DNA of 64,000 nt from an uncultured Clostridia bacterium (lineage in GTDB: Bacteria; Bacillota; Clostridia; Christensenellales; Borkfalkiaceae), in contig CALVTL010000002.1 in the NCBI GenBank assembly GCA_944362555.1, positions 1 through 64,000 of the forward strand, read 5' to 3'. Positions 52,299-61,810 of this stretch are shown piece by piece (the first letter of the stretch is position 1; the number at the start of each line of letters is the position of its first letter). The notes beneath the pieces were generated by a model that was given only the letters and a program-made list of their open reading frames with translations, did not search any database and was not told the origin of the DNA. The position numbers and the translations under genes are program-made.

Positions 52299-54620
52299 AT
52301 GAAACGAGGCAGGTTGCTGGCAGGATTGGTGATATTATTTGCCATATTTCTGTGTGTCGGATGCGTTCAGCCGGATGATCCGACCGAGAAAACGGAAAAG
52401 GTGACCGTATCGGTACAGACGGATGGCAACGGGACGCTGACTGCAACGCCGGACGGGGAAGTGGAAAAAGGGACTTCTGTCACGGTGGAGATCGCCGCCG
52501 ACGAAGGGTATGAGCTCGCCTCGTTCACGGTGAATGAGGCGGATAAACTCGCCGAAGTGTCGCAAAACAAGTATACGTTTACGGCGAATGAGGACACCGT
52601 TGTCGAGGCGTCCTTCCGTGCGCTCGTCTATACCGTTACGGGGATCGTGCAGACGGCGGACGGAAATCTGGACGGGCTGGAAGTTGTGTTCATGTCCGGG
52701 CTTGACAGATATCCCGCCAAAGTCGCTGCGGACGGCAGCTATTCCGTCTCCGTTCCGTCGGGCGTCTACGGTGCGGTGTTCACTCACGAATATTTTGCCG
52801 AAGTCCGCAAAGACGCCATCGCCGTCAAGGGGAACACGACAATGGAGACCGTCGTCATGGACGCCTATCGGCTTGGAGAGAGCGCCGTCGGTGAAGTTGC
52901 GGCGCGGGGCTCGTGGCAGACGTCCGGCAATACATATACTTCCGATGACGGAAGGGTGAACACGCTGTATGTTGCAGGCGTTTCGGGAACGCAGTATTAT
53001 CTTCGTTCCACACTTCGGTATCAGTCGGGTTATGGCATTCCTCGTCCGGGACTGATTGTCGCACAGGATGAGGATTGGATCGTCGTGTTCTCCGGGAACA
53101 TGGTGGAAGTCGCCACGGGGGCGGAGTGGTTCGGGCTTTGCCGCATCCGCACGGACGATACGAACGTATGGGAATACATGGACGCCACGAATGTGCGCCT
53201 CACCGACACGGGGATGTGCGACGAACGGGGCGCGGAAGTGATCGTCATACGCGACGGAGCATCGGTCAAGGTCTACCTCAACGGACAGAAGGTGGTCGAT
53301 GCGGAGGACTGCACATGGCTGACGGCGGATAGGGCGACGGCGCCCGGGCTGTTCACCGACTGTGCCGTGACGCAATTTGAGGATGTGACGTTCTCCTACG
53401 ATCTGACCGAGCTTGACGACTTGCTCGACGAGCCGCCTACTGGAGAGGAGATCGGCGGCCTCGGCGACAGCCCTGTCGGCGGCGTTCCCGCCGTCGGAAA
53501 CTGGAACGCCCTCGGCGACGGCGGCGTACAGGCGAGCGGCCGCAGCTATACCTTCCTGGAAGGGAAGGGAACGAGCTACGTCGTGCAGGCAAACTTGCGC
53601 GTGACGATGTCGGGCGCGCTGCCTCGCCCGGGGCTCGTCGTGGCGCAGAATGCCGAATGGATCGTGGCGGCGTGTTTCAATCTTTCGGTAGCGGGAACCG
53701 ATTATTACGGGCTTTTGCGGGTCTCCACGTCCGACATCAACACTTGGGAGTTCGACCCGTATTCCGTCTCTTCGCCCGCTTACGGCGTGCGGACGGAGGG
53801 CGCAATGCTGACTGCCGTGCGCGACGGGAACGACATCTGGCTCTTTATCGACGGACGGCTCGTCTACCGCGCGCTCGATCATGCGTGGCTGAATGAGACG
53901 GAGGAGACGGCAGCGGGGCTCTTTAACGAGGACTGTACGTCGGAATTTACGCAGGTCTCTTTTACGGAGAACGGCGTCGCGGAATGGATCGCCAAGGCGG
54001 ATATGAGCCGATACGGCGAATCGGTGGCGATCGAGGGCGGAGAGCGTCTCATCGATTCCGCATATATCATCAAAGATGCTGAAATCGCAGAAGCGTCCTA
54101 TGCCGTGCAGGTGACCATCCGCGCGGAGGGGACGATGGGGGCGCAGTGCCGTCCGGGCATCATTTTCGGACGTCACACCGCGAACGGGCTCGTTTTTTAC
54201 GAAACGGTGTCCTTCTCGGGGGACGAGTGGGTCGGATTGATGTCCGTGCCCGAAATGTTCCTCATCGGGGATGGCGCGGGGCTCGATTGCAGGGATTATG
54301 TGCAGAAGGCGGGCGGCTACGGGCTTTCGGCAGGCATCACGCTCACCGTGCTGCGCCACGAGGGCACGATCTACGTCTATGTCGGCGATACGCTCGTGCT
54401 CGAAAAGGCGCTCTATGACGGCTGGGCGACGGAAGCGGTCGCGGGGATCTTCACCGATCTGTGCACGGCGTTCTTCACGGGATATTCGCTCCTCACGGGG
54501 GCGGAGCTCGATCCCTGGCTGGAGAAGCTCCCTTCAACGCCCGAGGCGCCCGTCACGCAGGCAATGCCCGTCCTGCCGCAGCAAAAGCGCAGGGATACGG
54601 GGGCATTCTCCGCAAAATAA
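52299..54620 (+). CDS. Modular surface lipoprotein with three laminin-G-like modules
   Basis: 773 residues. The signal peptide ends in a lipobox (FLCVGC, lipid-bearing C22). It is followed by an InlB-like/Flg_new beta domain (35-106), a carboxypeptidase-regulatory-like domain (110-190), and three copies of a module of about 170-190 residues. Module hallmarks: PRPGLIVAQ and PRPGLVVAQ, then a W-rich strand, then a DGxLV-type strand and GLF. These look like concanavalin/laminin-G folds that bind glycans. The same module type forms the end of the lipoprotein encoded at 60512, linking this gene to the glycan-use operon across the AraC gene. An upstream TTG reading is rejected because it is the -35 box. 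Confidence 0.82.
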   Translation: MKRGRLLAGLVILFAIFLCVGCVQPDDPTEKTEKVTVSVQTDGNGTLTATPDGEVEKGTSVTVEIAADEGYELASFTVNEADKLAEVSQNKYTFTANEDTVVEASFRALVYTVTGIVQTADGNLDGLEVVFMSGLDRYPAKVAADGSYSVSVPSGVYGAVFTHEYFAEVRKDAIAVKGNTTMETVVMDAYRLGESAVGEVAARGSWQTSGNTYTSDDGRVNTLYVAGVSGTQYYLRSTLRYQSGYGIPRPGLIVAQDEDWIVVFSGNMVEVATGAEWFGLCRIRTDDTNVWEYMDATNVRLTDTGMCDERGAEVIVIRDGASVKVYLNGQKVVDAEDCTWLTADRATAPGLFTDCAVTQFEDVTFSYDLTELDDLLDEPPTGEEIGGLGDSPVGGVPAVGNWNALGDGGVQASGRSYTFLEGKGTSYVVQANLRVTMSGALPRPGLVVAQNAEWIVAACFNLSVAGTDYYGLLRVSTSDINTWEFDPYSVSSPAYGVRTEGAMLTAVRDGNDIWLFIDGRLVYRALDHAWLNETEETAAGLFNEDCTSEFTQVSFTENGVAEWIAKADMSRYGESVAIEGGERLIDSAYIIKDAEIAEASYAVQVTIRAEGTMGAQCRPGIIFGRHTANGLVFYETVSFSGDEWVGLMSVPEMFLIGDGAGLDCRDYVQKAGGYGLSAGITLTVLRHEGTIYVYVGDTLVLEKALYDGWATEAVAGIFTDLCTAFFTGYSLLTGAELDPWLEKLPSTPEAPVTQAMPVLPQQKRRDTGAFSAK

Positions 54621-54651
54621 AACGCCCCGCAGCCGGAGCGTCTGCAAGGCG

Positions 54652-55467
54652 TCAGAGCGAAGCGTCCTGCGTGAGGACTTTTTCCCGATAGATCCGGGGC
54701 GGCGCTTTGTACTTGTGTTTGAAACGTTTGGAAAAGTACAGGGGATCGCCGAAGCCGACGGCGGAGGCGATCTCGGAGATGGTCATTTTGGTGGAAATGA
54801 GCAGCAGGGCGGCGTGTTCAAGCTTTCGGTTTTCAATATAATGGATGGGGGAGCAGCCCGTCATGCTGTAAAATTTCTGAAAGAAGGAGGACTTGGAGCA
54901 GGGCGCGAGCCGCAAAAGGTCGTCGAGACGGATGTCGTGGCAGAAATTTTCCTCGATATAGTCGAGCGTTCCCTTGAGTTCGTCGCTGAAATTGCTGACC
55001 GGAACGGCATAGGGAACGAGCAGATCGAGCAGGGAGAACATCATGGCACTTCGCCTGACGGTGTCGGTGATGGTGTTCTCCTGTGAAAGCCCGATCGCGC
55101 GTTCGATGAGCGAGAGGAGATCGGGCAGGATGCAGGCGGGGAGTTTGTTCGGGAACTCAAAGAGGCGGTCAAGTTTATAGCTGTAATTGACGCGCGCGTC
55201 AAAGAACAGCCACTGATGCCACATTTCGTTGCGTTCGTTGAACAGGTGCGTCACGGAATGCTCGACGTCGGAGCCGATGAGAACGGCCTCTCCGGGGCCG
55301 ACGGAGACGGGATCTTTCCCCTTGATCTCAAAGAGATACCCGCCCGTCCTGCACACGGCAATGGACATGAAGGGGAGGCACTTGGTGTCTTTTGCGACGT
55401 TGTCGGAGGAGCGCCTGACGGCTTGCCCTGCAAAAATGTAGTTGTTGCGGATCTCCTTGATGATCAT
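54652..55467 (-). CDS. AraC-family transcription regulator
   Basis: 271 residues. The N-terminal half is a cupin-like sensor (GGYLFEIKGKDPVSVGPGEAVLIG) as in AraC/MelR-type sugar regulators. The C-terminal 100 residues hold two helix-turn-helices: RLDDLLRLAPCSKSSFFQKFYS and the classical second motif TISEIASAVGFGDPLYFSKRFK. The ATG at 55467 has AAAGGACG upstream and its own promoter. It is divergent from the ABC importer genes across 72 bases, so it very likely controls them in response to the imported sugar. Confidence 0.93.
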   Translation of the reverse strand: MIIKEIRNNYIFAGQAVRRSSDNVAKDTKCLPFMSIAVCRTGGYLFEIKGKDPVSVGPGEAVLIGSDVEHSVTHLFNERNEMWHQWLFFDARVNYSYKLDRLFEFPNKLPACILPDLLSLIERAIGLSQENTITDTVRRSAMMFSLLDLLVPYAVPVSNFSDELKGTLDYIEENFCHDIRLDDLLRLAPCSKSSFFQKFYSMTGCSPIHYIENRKLEHAALLLISTKMTISEIASAVGFGDPLYFSKRFKHKYKAPPRIYREKVLTQDASL

Positions 55468-55488
55468 AAAAGTACGTCCTTTCAAACA

Positions 55489-55517
55489 ATTATATGGCCG
55501 AAAACACAAAAAGTCAA
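55489..55517 (-). promoter_or_regulatory. Promoter of the AraC regulator gene
   Basis: On the minus strand TTGACT (plus 55512-55517) and TATAAT (55489-55494) are 17 bases apart. No equally good promoter points toward the ABC genes, which fits activation by the regulator. Confidence 0.85.
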
Positions 55518-55539
55518 TACAAAAAGGAGAAAATACGGC

Positions 55540-57015
55540 ATGGGAAAGAAAAAATGGGTGAGCCTTGCAATGGCGTTTCTGATGGCGGGCACGCTGGCGG
55601 GGTGTGCGGACGGCGGCGGGAGCGGCAAAGTGGAGCTGCGCTTCTGGGCGAGCGGGATGCAAAGCTATACCGACTCGCTGCAGGAACTCACCGAACAGTT
55701 CAACGCGTCGCAGGACGAGATCACCGTAAAATTCCAGGTGCGCCCCGTAGACGGATATGCGGATACCTTGCAGAACGTGCTTTCGTTTTCCAGCGCGCCC
55801 GACGTATTTATCATGGGCGACCGCTATGTGAAGAAGTGGGCACGAATGAACCTCATTGCACCTTTGAGCGAGGAGTTCGAGGCGGACAAGACGCTCGAAA
55901 AGGACGAGATCTGGCCGACGCTCGTGCAGCGTTTCCGCTATGATACCGAGAAGAATATTTCGGAAGAGGATTCGGAGTTGTACGCGATCCCCATCGGGAA
56001 CAATCCCTCCGTGATCTATTACAATCAGACGGCGTTTGAGCAGATGAACATCCGCGTCATCAGCAAGGACTATTCGGACGACCTGCCCGAGGAGGAAAAG
56101 CATGGCTTTTACCGCAGCGGCGAACAGGGGACGGTGCCCTCCAAAGACGAGACGCTTGTCTTTAACAACCGCATCCCGATGACGTGGGAGGAGCTCGTCG
56201 ACCTCTCCATGTATCTGAACAGGTCGTACAATGCGGAGTCGCCCACCGATTGGGGATATTACTGCCATTGGTGGTTCAACTTCGGCTGGTCGGTCGGGGG
56301 GGACTGCATCGCCTACGACGAAGAGGAGCAGGTCTGGAAGTTCACGTTGGGCGATAAGACGAGAAAGACGAATGCCGAGGGTGTGGAGCTCCCGTCCATG
56401 TACGAGGCGCTGGAATTTTACATCAACATGATCCGCACGAAGGATCAGGGCGGCTGGCAGCTCATGCCCACCCAGAGCGATGTGGACGTTCTGGGCAACG
56501 ACATCTATTTCATGACCGATCGTGTTGCCATGCTCGTCGATGTGTCCGAAAAGATCTCCGTGTTCAAGGCGGATTGCACGTTTGACTGGGACATTGCGCC
56601 TATTCCAAAGCACAAGGACGGCGTGGCGGCGGGGCATTCGCAAGCGGACGGCATCGCTATCTGGGCGAAGACCGGGCACAAGGAGGCGGCGTACCGGTTC
56701 GCGCAGTTCATCGCCTCTGCCGACGCGCAGAAAAAACTTGCGGAGGACGGGCTGTTCGTCCCAAATCAGCGATCGGTCGCTTACAACGACGTGTACGACA
56801 AGACGGACATGGTGCCTGCCAATTCGCGGCTTCTGGCGGAAGTGAGCGAGTACGAGCGCCCGGGCGACTGGACGTATATGCCCGACGATGCGTGGATCAA
56901 CGACTGGGCAGATCTTCTCAACACGCAGGTGCGCAACAATCAGATGTCGCTCGATGAGTTCTTTGAAACCGTCACCGACCGCGTCAACGTCACGCTCAAA
57001 CGTTACCAGCAATGA
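55540..57015 (+). CDS. Sugar ABC transporter substrate-binding lipoprotein
   Basis: 491 residues. Lipobox TLAGC with lipid-bearing C22. VELRFWASGMQSYTDSLQEL, then VDGYADTLQNVLSFSSAPDVFIMGD, and IYYNQTAFEQ are typical of family 1 extracellular solute-binding proteins for oligosaccharides. It captures the glycan at the cell surface and hands it to the two permeases that follow. AAAGGAG precedes the ATG. It overlaps the next gene by 4 bases. Confidence 0.93.
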   Translation: MGKKKWVSLAMAFLMAGTLAGCADGGGSGKVELRFWASGMQSYTDSLQELTEQFNASQDEITVKFQVRPVDGYADTLQNVLSFSSAPDVFIMGDRYVKKWARMNLIAPLSEEFEADKTLEKDEIWPTLVQRFRYDTEKNISEEDSELYAIPIGNNPSVIYYNQTAFEQMNIRVISKDYSDDLPEEEKHGFYRSGEQGTVPSKDETLVFNNRIPMTWEELVDLSMYLNRSYNAESPTDWGYYCHWWFNFGWSVGGDCIAYDEEEQVWKFTLGDKTRKTNAEGVELPSMYEALEFYINMIRTKDQGGWQLMPTQSDVDVLGNDIYFMTDRVAMLVDVSEKISVFKADCTFDWDIAPIPKHKDGVAAGHSQADGIAIWAKTGHKEAAYRFAQFIASADAQKKLAEDGLFVPNQRSVAYNDVYDKTDMVPANSRLLAEVSEYERPGDWTYMPDDAWINDWADLLNTQVRNNQMSLDEFFETVTDRVNVTLKRYQQ

Positions 57016-57938
57016 AAGAACAAAACAGGCAAAAATCAGGCAATAAGGGAATGCGCGGGGAGCATATCGCAGGGCTTTTGATGGTGAGTCCGCCCGTCAT
57101 CGGGTTTCTGATGTTTGGGCTCATCCCCATCTGCATCTCCTTTGCGTTGAGCTTCGTACGGCTCAATTCCTACGATATTTCCCGATCGCAGTTCGTGGGA
57201 CTCTCCAACTTTTCCTTTATCTTTGAGGACGAGCGGTTCTGGCGCTCCATTAAGAATACCCTGCTTTATTCGTTGAGTATGCCCGTTACGCTCATTCTGT
57301 CCCTTGGCGTTGCCGTATTGCTTGAAAAGATCCGTGTGTTCAAAAAGCTGTTCCGCGTCATCTATTTTCTCCCGTACATCCTCTCGGGTGTCGCCGTTTC
57401 CACCATGTGGAAGTGGATGCTGGATACCAACTACGGCATCGTCAACGACATCCTCGTCGCCCTCGGCGCGGGAAGGGTGGAGTGGCTGACGTCGGAGGCG
57501 TACTTCATGCTCACGATGATCCTTATCTCCATCTGGGGCGGAATGTGTATGAACATCGTATTCTTCATGTCTGCGCTCGCCAATGTCAACGACGAGCTCT
57601 ACGAGGCGGCGGAGATCGACGGCGCGGGGCGGTTCACCAAATTTTTTAAGATCACGCTCCCGCTCATTTCCCCCACGACGTTCTATCTGCTCATCACGGG
57701 GTTTATTGGCGTTTTGCAGACGTTCGTCAATTTCCAGATCATGGGCGGCGATAACGGAGGCCCCAACGAAGCAGGGCTCACCGTCGTGTTCTATCTCTAT
57801 AATATGGCATTCCGCGATACCATCTCCTACGGGATGGGGTATGCCAGCGCGACGGCATGGGTGCTCGGCGTCTTTATCATCCTGCTTACGGTCGGAAACT
57901 TTATTCTCTCGAAGAGGTGGGTGTATTCCGATGACTAA
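57012..57938 (+). CDS. Sugar ABC transporter permease (MalF/UgpA-like)
   Basis: 308 residues with six membrane helices. The ATPase-docking EAA loop is YEAAEIDGAGRFTKFFKITLP, and the first-helix region LLMVSPPVIGFLMFGLIPI is typical of the MalF-like partner. It forms the membrane channel with the product of the next gene, which it overlaps by 8 bases. The ATPase is not in the window; such importers often share an MsmX-type ATPase encoded elsewhere. Confidence 0.94.
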   Translation: MKEQNRQKSGNKGMRGEHIAGLLMVSPPVIGFLMFGLIPICISFALSFVRLNSYDISRSQFVGLSNFSFIFEDERFWRSIKNTLLYSLSMPVTLILSLGVAVLLEKIRVFKKLFRVIYFLPYILSGVAVSTMWKWMLDTNYGIVNDILVALGAGRVEWLTSEAYFMLTMILISIWGGMCMNIVFFMSALANVNDELYEAAEIDGAGRFTKFFKITLPLISPTTFYLLITGFIGVLQTFVNFQIMGGDNGGPNEAGLTVVFYLYNMAFRDTISYGMGYASATAWVLGVFIILLTVGNFILSKRWVYSDD

Positions 57939-58800
57939 AGCCGACAAAGTAAGGAGTGCCACGGTGCAGAACCGCATCGTCAAGACGGTCGTCTATTGCA
58001 TTCTGACGGTCTATGCCTTCATCCTGCTCTTTCCGTTTTATATCATCCTCATCTCCGCCCTGCGGCCGTCGATGGAGTCGTACAACGTTCCGTTTTTATA
58101 CTACATCCGCGAATTTGACGTCACGGGCTTTGTGGAGATCTTCACCGTCGACATCTACGGAATTTCCTTCGTGCGGTCCTTTTTCAACACGCTGCTCTAT
58201 GTTATCCCGCCGACGGTGGTGGGACTGCTCGTTTCGGCGATCGCGGGGTTTGCCTTCTCCAAGCTGCGTTTCCCGGGGAAGAACGTCATTTTCTACGGAC
58301 TTCTGATGACCATGATGATCCCGGGGACGGTGACGATGATCCCGACTTTCATGATCTTCAACGGGCTCAACTGGATCGACACGCCGCTCCCGCTCATGAT
58401 CCCGGGGATGTTCGGCGGCGCGGGCACCATCTTCTTTATGCGGCAGTATTTCAAGGGCATCCCCACTTCGCTCATCGATGCCGCCAAGATCGACGGCATG
58501 GGGTATCTGCGCATCTTTTTCGTCATCATGGCGCCGCTCTCCGCGCCCGTTCTCATCGCATTCGGGCTGATGAGCTTTGTCGGGGGCTTCAACGATTACT
58601 TCGGTCCGCTGCTCTATCTGTACTCTCCCGAAAAATACACGCTGCAGATTGCGCTCAAATTTGCGACTTCGGCGGGAGGGAGCGACGTTCAGCTCGATAT
58701 GTCTGCCTGCATCGTGACGATGCTCCCCATTCTGTTGCTGTACATCTTTTTTCAGAGATACTTCATTCGCGGGATCGCACTTTCCGGGATCAAAGGATAG
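57931..58800 (+). CDS. Sugar ABC transporter permease (MalG/UgpE-like)
   Basis: 289 residues with six membrane helices. YAFILLFPFYIILISALRPS at the start, the conserved MMIPGTVTMIPTFMIF, and the EAA-like loop IDAAKIDGMGYLRIFFVIMAP mark the MalG partner. The ATG at 57931 overlaps the end of the first permease gene. Longer upstream readings run through that gene. A terminal RYFIRGIALSGIKG is the usual family ending. Confidence 0.94.
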   Translation: MTKADKVRSATVQNRIVKTVVYCILTVYAFILLFPFYIILISALRPSMESYNVPFLYYIREFDVTGFVEIFTVDIYGISFVRSFFNTLLYVIPPTVVGLLVSAIAGFAFSKLRFPGKNVIFYGLLMTMMIPGTVTMIPTFMIFNGLNWIDTPLPLMIPGMFGGAGTIFFMRQYFKGIPTSLIDAAKIDGMGYLRIFFVIMAPLSAPVLIAFGLMSFVGGFNDYFGPLLYLYSPEKYTLQIALKFATSAGGSDVQLDMSACIVTMLPILLLYIFFQRYFIRGIALSGIKG

Positions 58801-58815
58801 CAAAGGAGAACCATC

Positions 58816-60510
58816 ATGAAAAGAATTTTATGCATGACGCTGGCGTCACTCATGACGTTGACCGCTGCGGCGGGCTGCGCGGGCGGCGCGGCGGAGCTGC
58901 CTTTTTACGATGAAACGGGCGAGGTCAACAACCATCTCTTTTATAAGAACGAGTTGACTCATCAGGGCGCCGACCCGAGCTGCATTTATGTGGAAGAGGG
59001 GGAGGGCGCAGGGTACTTTTACCTGTATACGACGAGCGACGGCATGATGAATAAGGGATTTTACGGTTGGCGGTCGAAAAACATGAACGACTGGGAGTCG
59101 GTCGGCATCGTCTTTGCGCCCGAGGAGGACGCACTGTGCCGCGACTACTATTGGGCTCCCGAGGTCATCTACAACGAAAGGGACGGGCTGTATTACCTCT
59201 ATTACAGCGCCAGGAGGGGCGACTATGTGATGAAGCCGACAGGCGACATCGAGTATCTGACGATGGGCGTCGCCTATTCCCGATCGCCCGCAGGGCCCTT
59301 CGTGCAGTGGGAGGGGGTCAACGCGCTGGGAGAGATCATGACCGTGCGCGACGAACTCATGAACTTCCAGGCGCACCTCGGCACCGACTATCACTGGTGC
59401 ACTATCGATGCAAGTCCGTTCATCGACGACGACGGACAGCTCTATCTCTACTTTTCGCAGTCGCATCCGACGGACGGCAGTAAGACGGGGCTTTACGGCG
59501 TAAAGATGCTGGACGCGGTCACGCCCGACTATTCCACGGTGAAGCAGCTCACGCGGGCGGGGTTCACCGACCTTACGAATTTTGTTTCGGCGGATTTTGA
59601 AACGGGGTCCTCCGTCAACGAGGCGCCGTTCATGCTGCGGCACGGAGACAAGTACTATCTGACCTATTCCTGCTACGGTTATACCGATCCGCGCTACAGG
59701 GTCTGCATGGCGGTCGCCGATGCGCCGCTCGGCGATTTTGTCAAACCGCAGGGAGAGTTTGGCAATCCCATCCTTGGAAAGGAGACGTACTTCGACCACA
59801 TGAGCGGGACGGGGCACCACTGCTTTGTGGAAGCGGGGGAGCAGCTCTACATCGTCTATCACGCGCACGCCGGCCGCGGCTATGCGGAGCAGTCCGACCG
59901 CTCGATCGCCTTTGACGAGGCGCTCTTCCTGTCCGATACGGCGCTCGGATATGACGTGCTGCACGTCAACGGTCCCACCTATTCGGTGCAGCCGCTGCCC
60001 GCCGTCTTTTCGGGATATGCAAAGGATATGTCGGGGGCGAAGGTCACGCTCACCAACGTCGTCTCGGGCGGAGCGGAGCTCCTTACCGACGGCGCCGTGA
60101 CCATCCATCCCTACGATCTCGGCCGCGAGGTGCGCGTGGACGGAAGTACGGTCGTTACCATCGAATTTGAAACACCCAAGACGATCGCGGCGGTCATGGT
60201 CTACAACAGCGCGGAGATCAGCTATGCGTTCGACAAGATCGACCGCATCGACCTGTACGTCGATGGTGCGTCGCTTCCCTCCGGTTCGCCTTACCGCGGC
60301 ATCGGCGTGCTTCGTGCGGAGAACGTTGCCTTCCCGCCCGATTGTTTCATGGAGGATATTTTTATCCGTCCGGGCGGTGCGGCGATCTGTGAATTCAACG
60401 AAGTCCCCGTCAGAAAGGTCGTGATCGAGATTTCCTCCAAATTCTTTAAGGAGGCAGATGACGCGACGATCGCGCTTTCGGAGATCGCGGTTCTTGCAAG
60501 GAGGTCGTAA
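58816..60510 (+). CDS. GH43-like glycosidase lipoprotein
   Basis: 564 residues. Lipobox AAAGC (C21). The five-bladed propeller of GH43 can be read: catalytic base D53 in GADPSCIY, WAPEVIY, pKa-tuning D198 in IDASPFIDDDGQLYLY, and general acid E269 in VNEAPFML. A C-terminal beta domain (about 390-564) may bind sugar. GH43 enzymes cut arabinosyl, xylosyl or galactosyl linkages; the target is not clear here. It is lipid-anchored outside the cell and encoded 15 bases after the permeases, so it probably trims the glycan before import. Confidence 0.88.
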   Translation: MKRILCMTLASLMTLTAAAGCAGGAAELPFYDETGEVNNHLFYKNELTHQGADPSCIYVEEGEGAGYFYLYTTSDGMMNKGFYGWRSKNMNDWESVGIVFAPEEDALCRDYYWAPEVIYNERDGLYYLYYSARRGDYVMKPTGDIEYLTMGVAYSRSPAGPFVQWEGVNALGEIMTVRDELMNFQAHLGTDYHWCTIDASPFIDDDGQLYLYFSQSHPTDGSKTGLYGVKMLDAVTPDYSTVKQLTRAGFTDLTNFVSADFETGSSVNEAPFMLRHGDKYYLTYSCYGYTDPRYRVCMAVADAPLGDFVKPQGEFGNPILGKETYFDHMSGTGHHCFVEAGEQLYIVYHAHAGRGYAEQSDRSIAFDEALFLSDTALGYDVLHVNGPTYSVQPLPAVFSGYAKDMSGAKVTLTNVVSGGAELLTDGAVTIHPYDLGREVRVDGSTVVTIEFETPKTIAAVMVYNSAEISYAFDKIDRIDLYVDGASLPSGSPYRGIGVLRAENVAFPPDCFMEDIFIRPGGAAICEFNEVPVRKVVIEISSKFFKEADDATIALSEIAVLARRS

Positions 60511-60511
60511 G

Positions 60512-61795
60512 ATGAAAAAACAGGCGGCATTCGGGATAGTTCTGACGATGTGCATCGCTATGGCGGGGTTCTCCGCTTGCGGCACGCGCGACGCGGGACT
60601 GGCGCCCTATACCTTTGAGCCCATCGTGTATGATTACGATTACAACGATTGGCGGAAATTGGAGACGGACGCCGAGGTCACCGTTGACGGAAAGCTGGAC
60701 GAGCCGTTCTGGGAGGCGCAGCGCGAGCTCTCCTTCGGCGCGGGCGACATCATGACGCATACGACGACATACCTGACGGACAAGGGCGTCTATATCGGAA
60801 TGTATATCGAGGACCAATTCGTGTTTTCCAATCCCGAACGCGACGATTGGCGCAACACGAGCATCGAGCTGCACCTCGCCGCGGGCACGGCGGTGTCCCG
60901 CAACGAGGCGGTGCAGATCCGCGTGGAGGCACACAACCGTACGGGCGTTTTAGAGGGCGTCAGCTTTGAAACAGATCCCTATGGCTGGGTGTGGGGATAT
61001 GTGCCCTATTACAGCAGGGCATGGGTGGATGGGACAATCAATTCCGATGCCTGCAAGGGGGTCTCCTTCGAGGTGTTCGTCCCGTGGAGCTCCATCGGGA
61101 TGGAGAGGAAGGGGGACGTGTTGCTTCTTCCCGCATACAATCATACCGAGGGATATGAGATGGAGGACGGCGTACAGCGCCTTCACTTGCAGGCATCGGG
61201 CGACATGAACGATCCGACGACCTATCTGCCCTTCGGTGAGGATGGCTATCTCGGCGTCAACGAGGAGCCGGACGATGTCCTCGGTCAGGCGGCGAGCGGC
61301 CGCATGGCGACGTCCGGATGGGATATGTCCGAAAAGGGGCGATCCGTCGCAAGGACGACGCGCGGCGGACAGCAGTTCACCTTCTTCAAGCAGATGGGGG
61401 AACGCACGGAGTATACGGCGACGGCGACCATCTCGGACGTGGAACTTGTCGCTGCCGAGGGGAAGGCGGGCATCATCTGCGGGCACAATCAAAAGGTCTG
61501 GCTCGTTGCCTTTCTTGTGTTCAAGGAGACGGGATATTCGCTCGACTTCGTGACGATGGACGACTACGGCTGGTACTACGGTGCGTCCTACCCGGTCGAT
61601 GCCGCAAAGTGTCTGACGGAGGAGGGCTGCGTCCTCTCGGTGGAGCGCAGCGGGAATCTTGTCAGGGTGTATCTCGACGGCGCGCTCGTCTGCGAACTTG
61701 AAAGCGATGCGCTTTCGGCTGCGGGGTGCTCGGGCTTCTTCACCATTGACGCAAAGGTGACGTACAGCGCATATACCTGTACTTACGAGAAATAA
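60512..61795 (+). CDS. CBM9-like carbohydrate-binding lipoprotein
   Basis: 427 residues. Lipobox GFSAC (C23). Residues about 55-250 resemble CBM9-type sugar-binding domains (VTVDGKLDEPFWEAQ, LTDKGVYIGMYIED, VSFEVFVPWSSIG). Residues about 265-427 are a copy of the laminin-G-like module found three times in the lipoprotein at 52299 (GIICGHNQKVWLVAF, then VRVYLDGALVCELE, SGFFTID). No catalytic site is seen, so it is probably a surface glycan-binding protein. GGAGG lies before the ATG, and one base separates it from the GH43 gene. Confidence 0.82.
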   Translation: MKKQAAFGIVLTMCIAMAGFSACGTRDAGLAPYTFEPIVYDYDYNDWRKLETDAEVTVDGKLDEPFWEAQRELSFGAGDIMTHTTTYLTDKGVYIGMYIEDQFVFSNPERDDWRNTSIELHLAAGTAVSRNEAVQIRVEAHNRTGVLEGVSFETDPYGWVWGYVPYYSRAWVDGTINSDACKGVSFEVFVPWSSIGMERKGDVLLLPAYNHTEGYEMEDGVQRLHLQASGDMNDPTTYLPFGEDGYLGVNEEPDDVLGQAASGRMATSGWDMSEKGRSVARTTRGGQQFTFFKQMGERTEYTATATISDVELVAAEGKAGIICGHNQKVWLVAFLVFKETGYSLDFVTMDDYGWYYGASYPVDAAKCLTEEGCVLSVERSGNLVRVYLDGALVCELESDALSAAGCSGFFTIDAKVTYSAYTCTYEK

Positions 61796-61810
61796 GAGGG
61801 AAAAATAGGT

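Noticed and set aside
55468..57012. Very long minus-strand extension of the AraC regulator
   Set aside because: It is antisense to the ABC binding-protein gene. The regulator has its own promoter, ribosome site and ATG at 55467.
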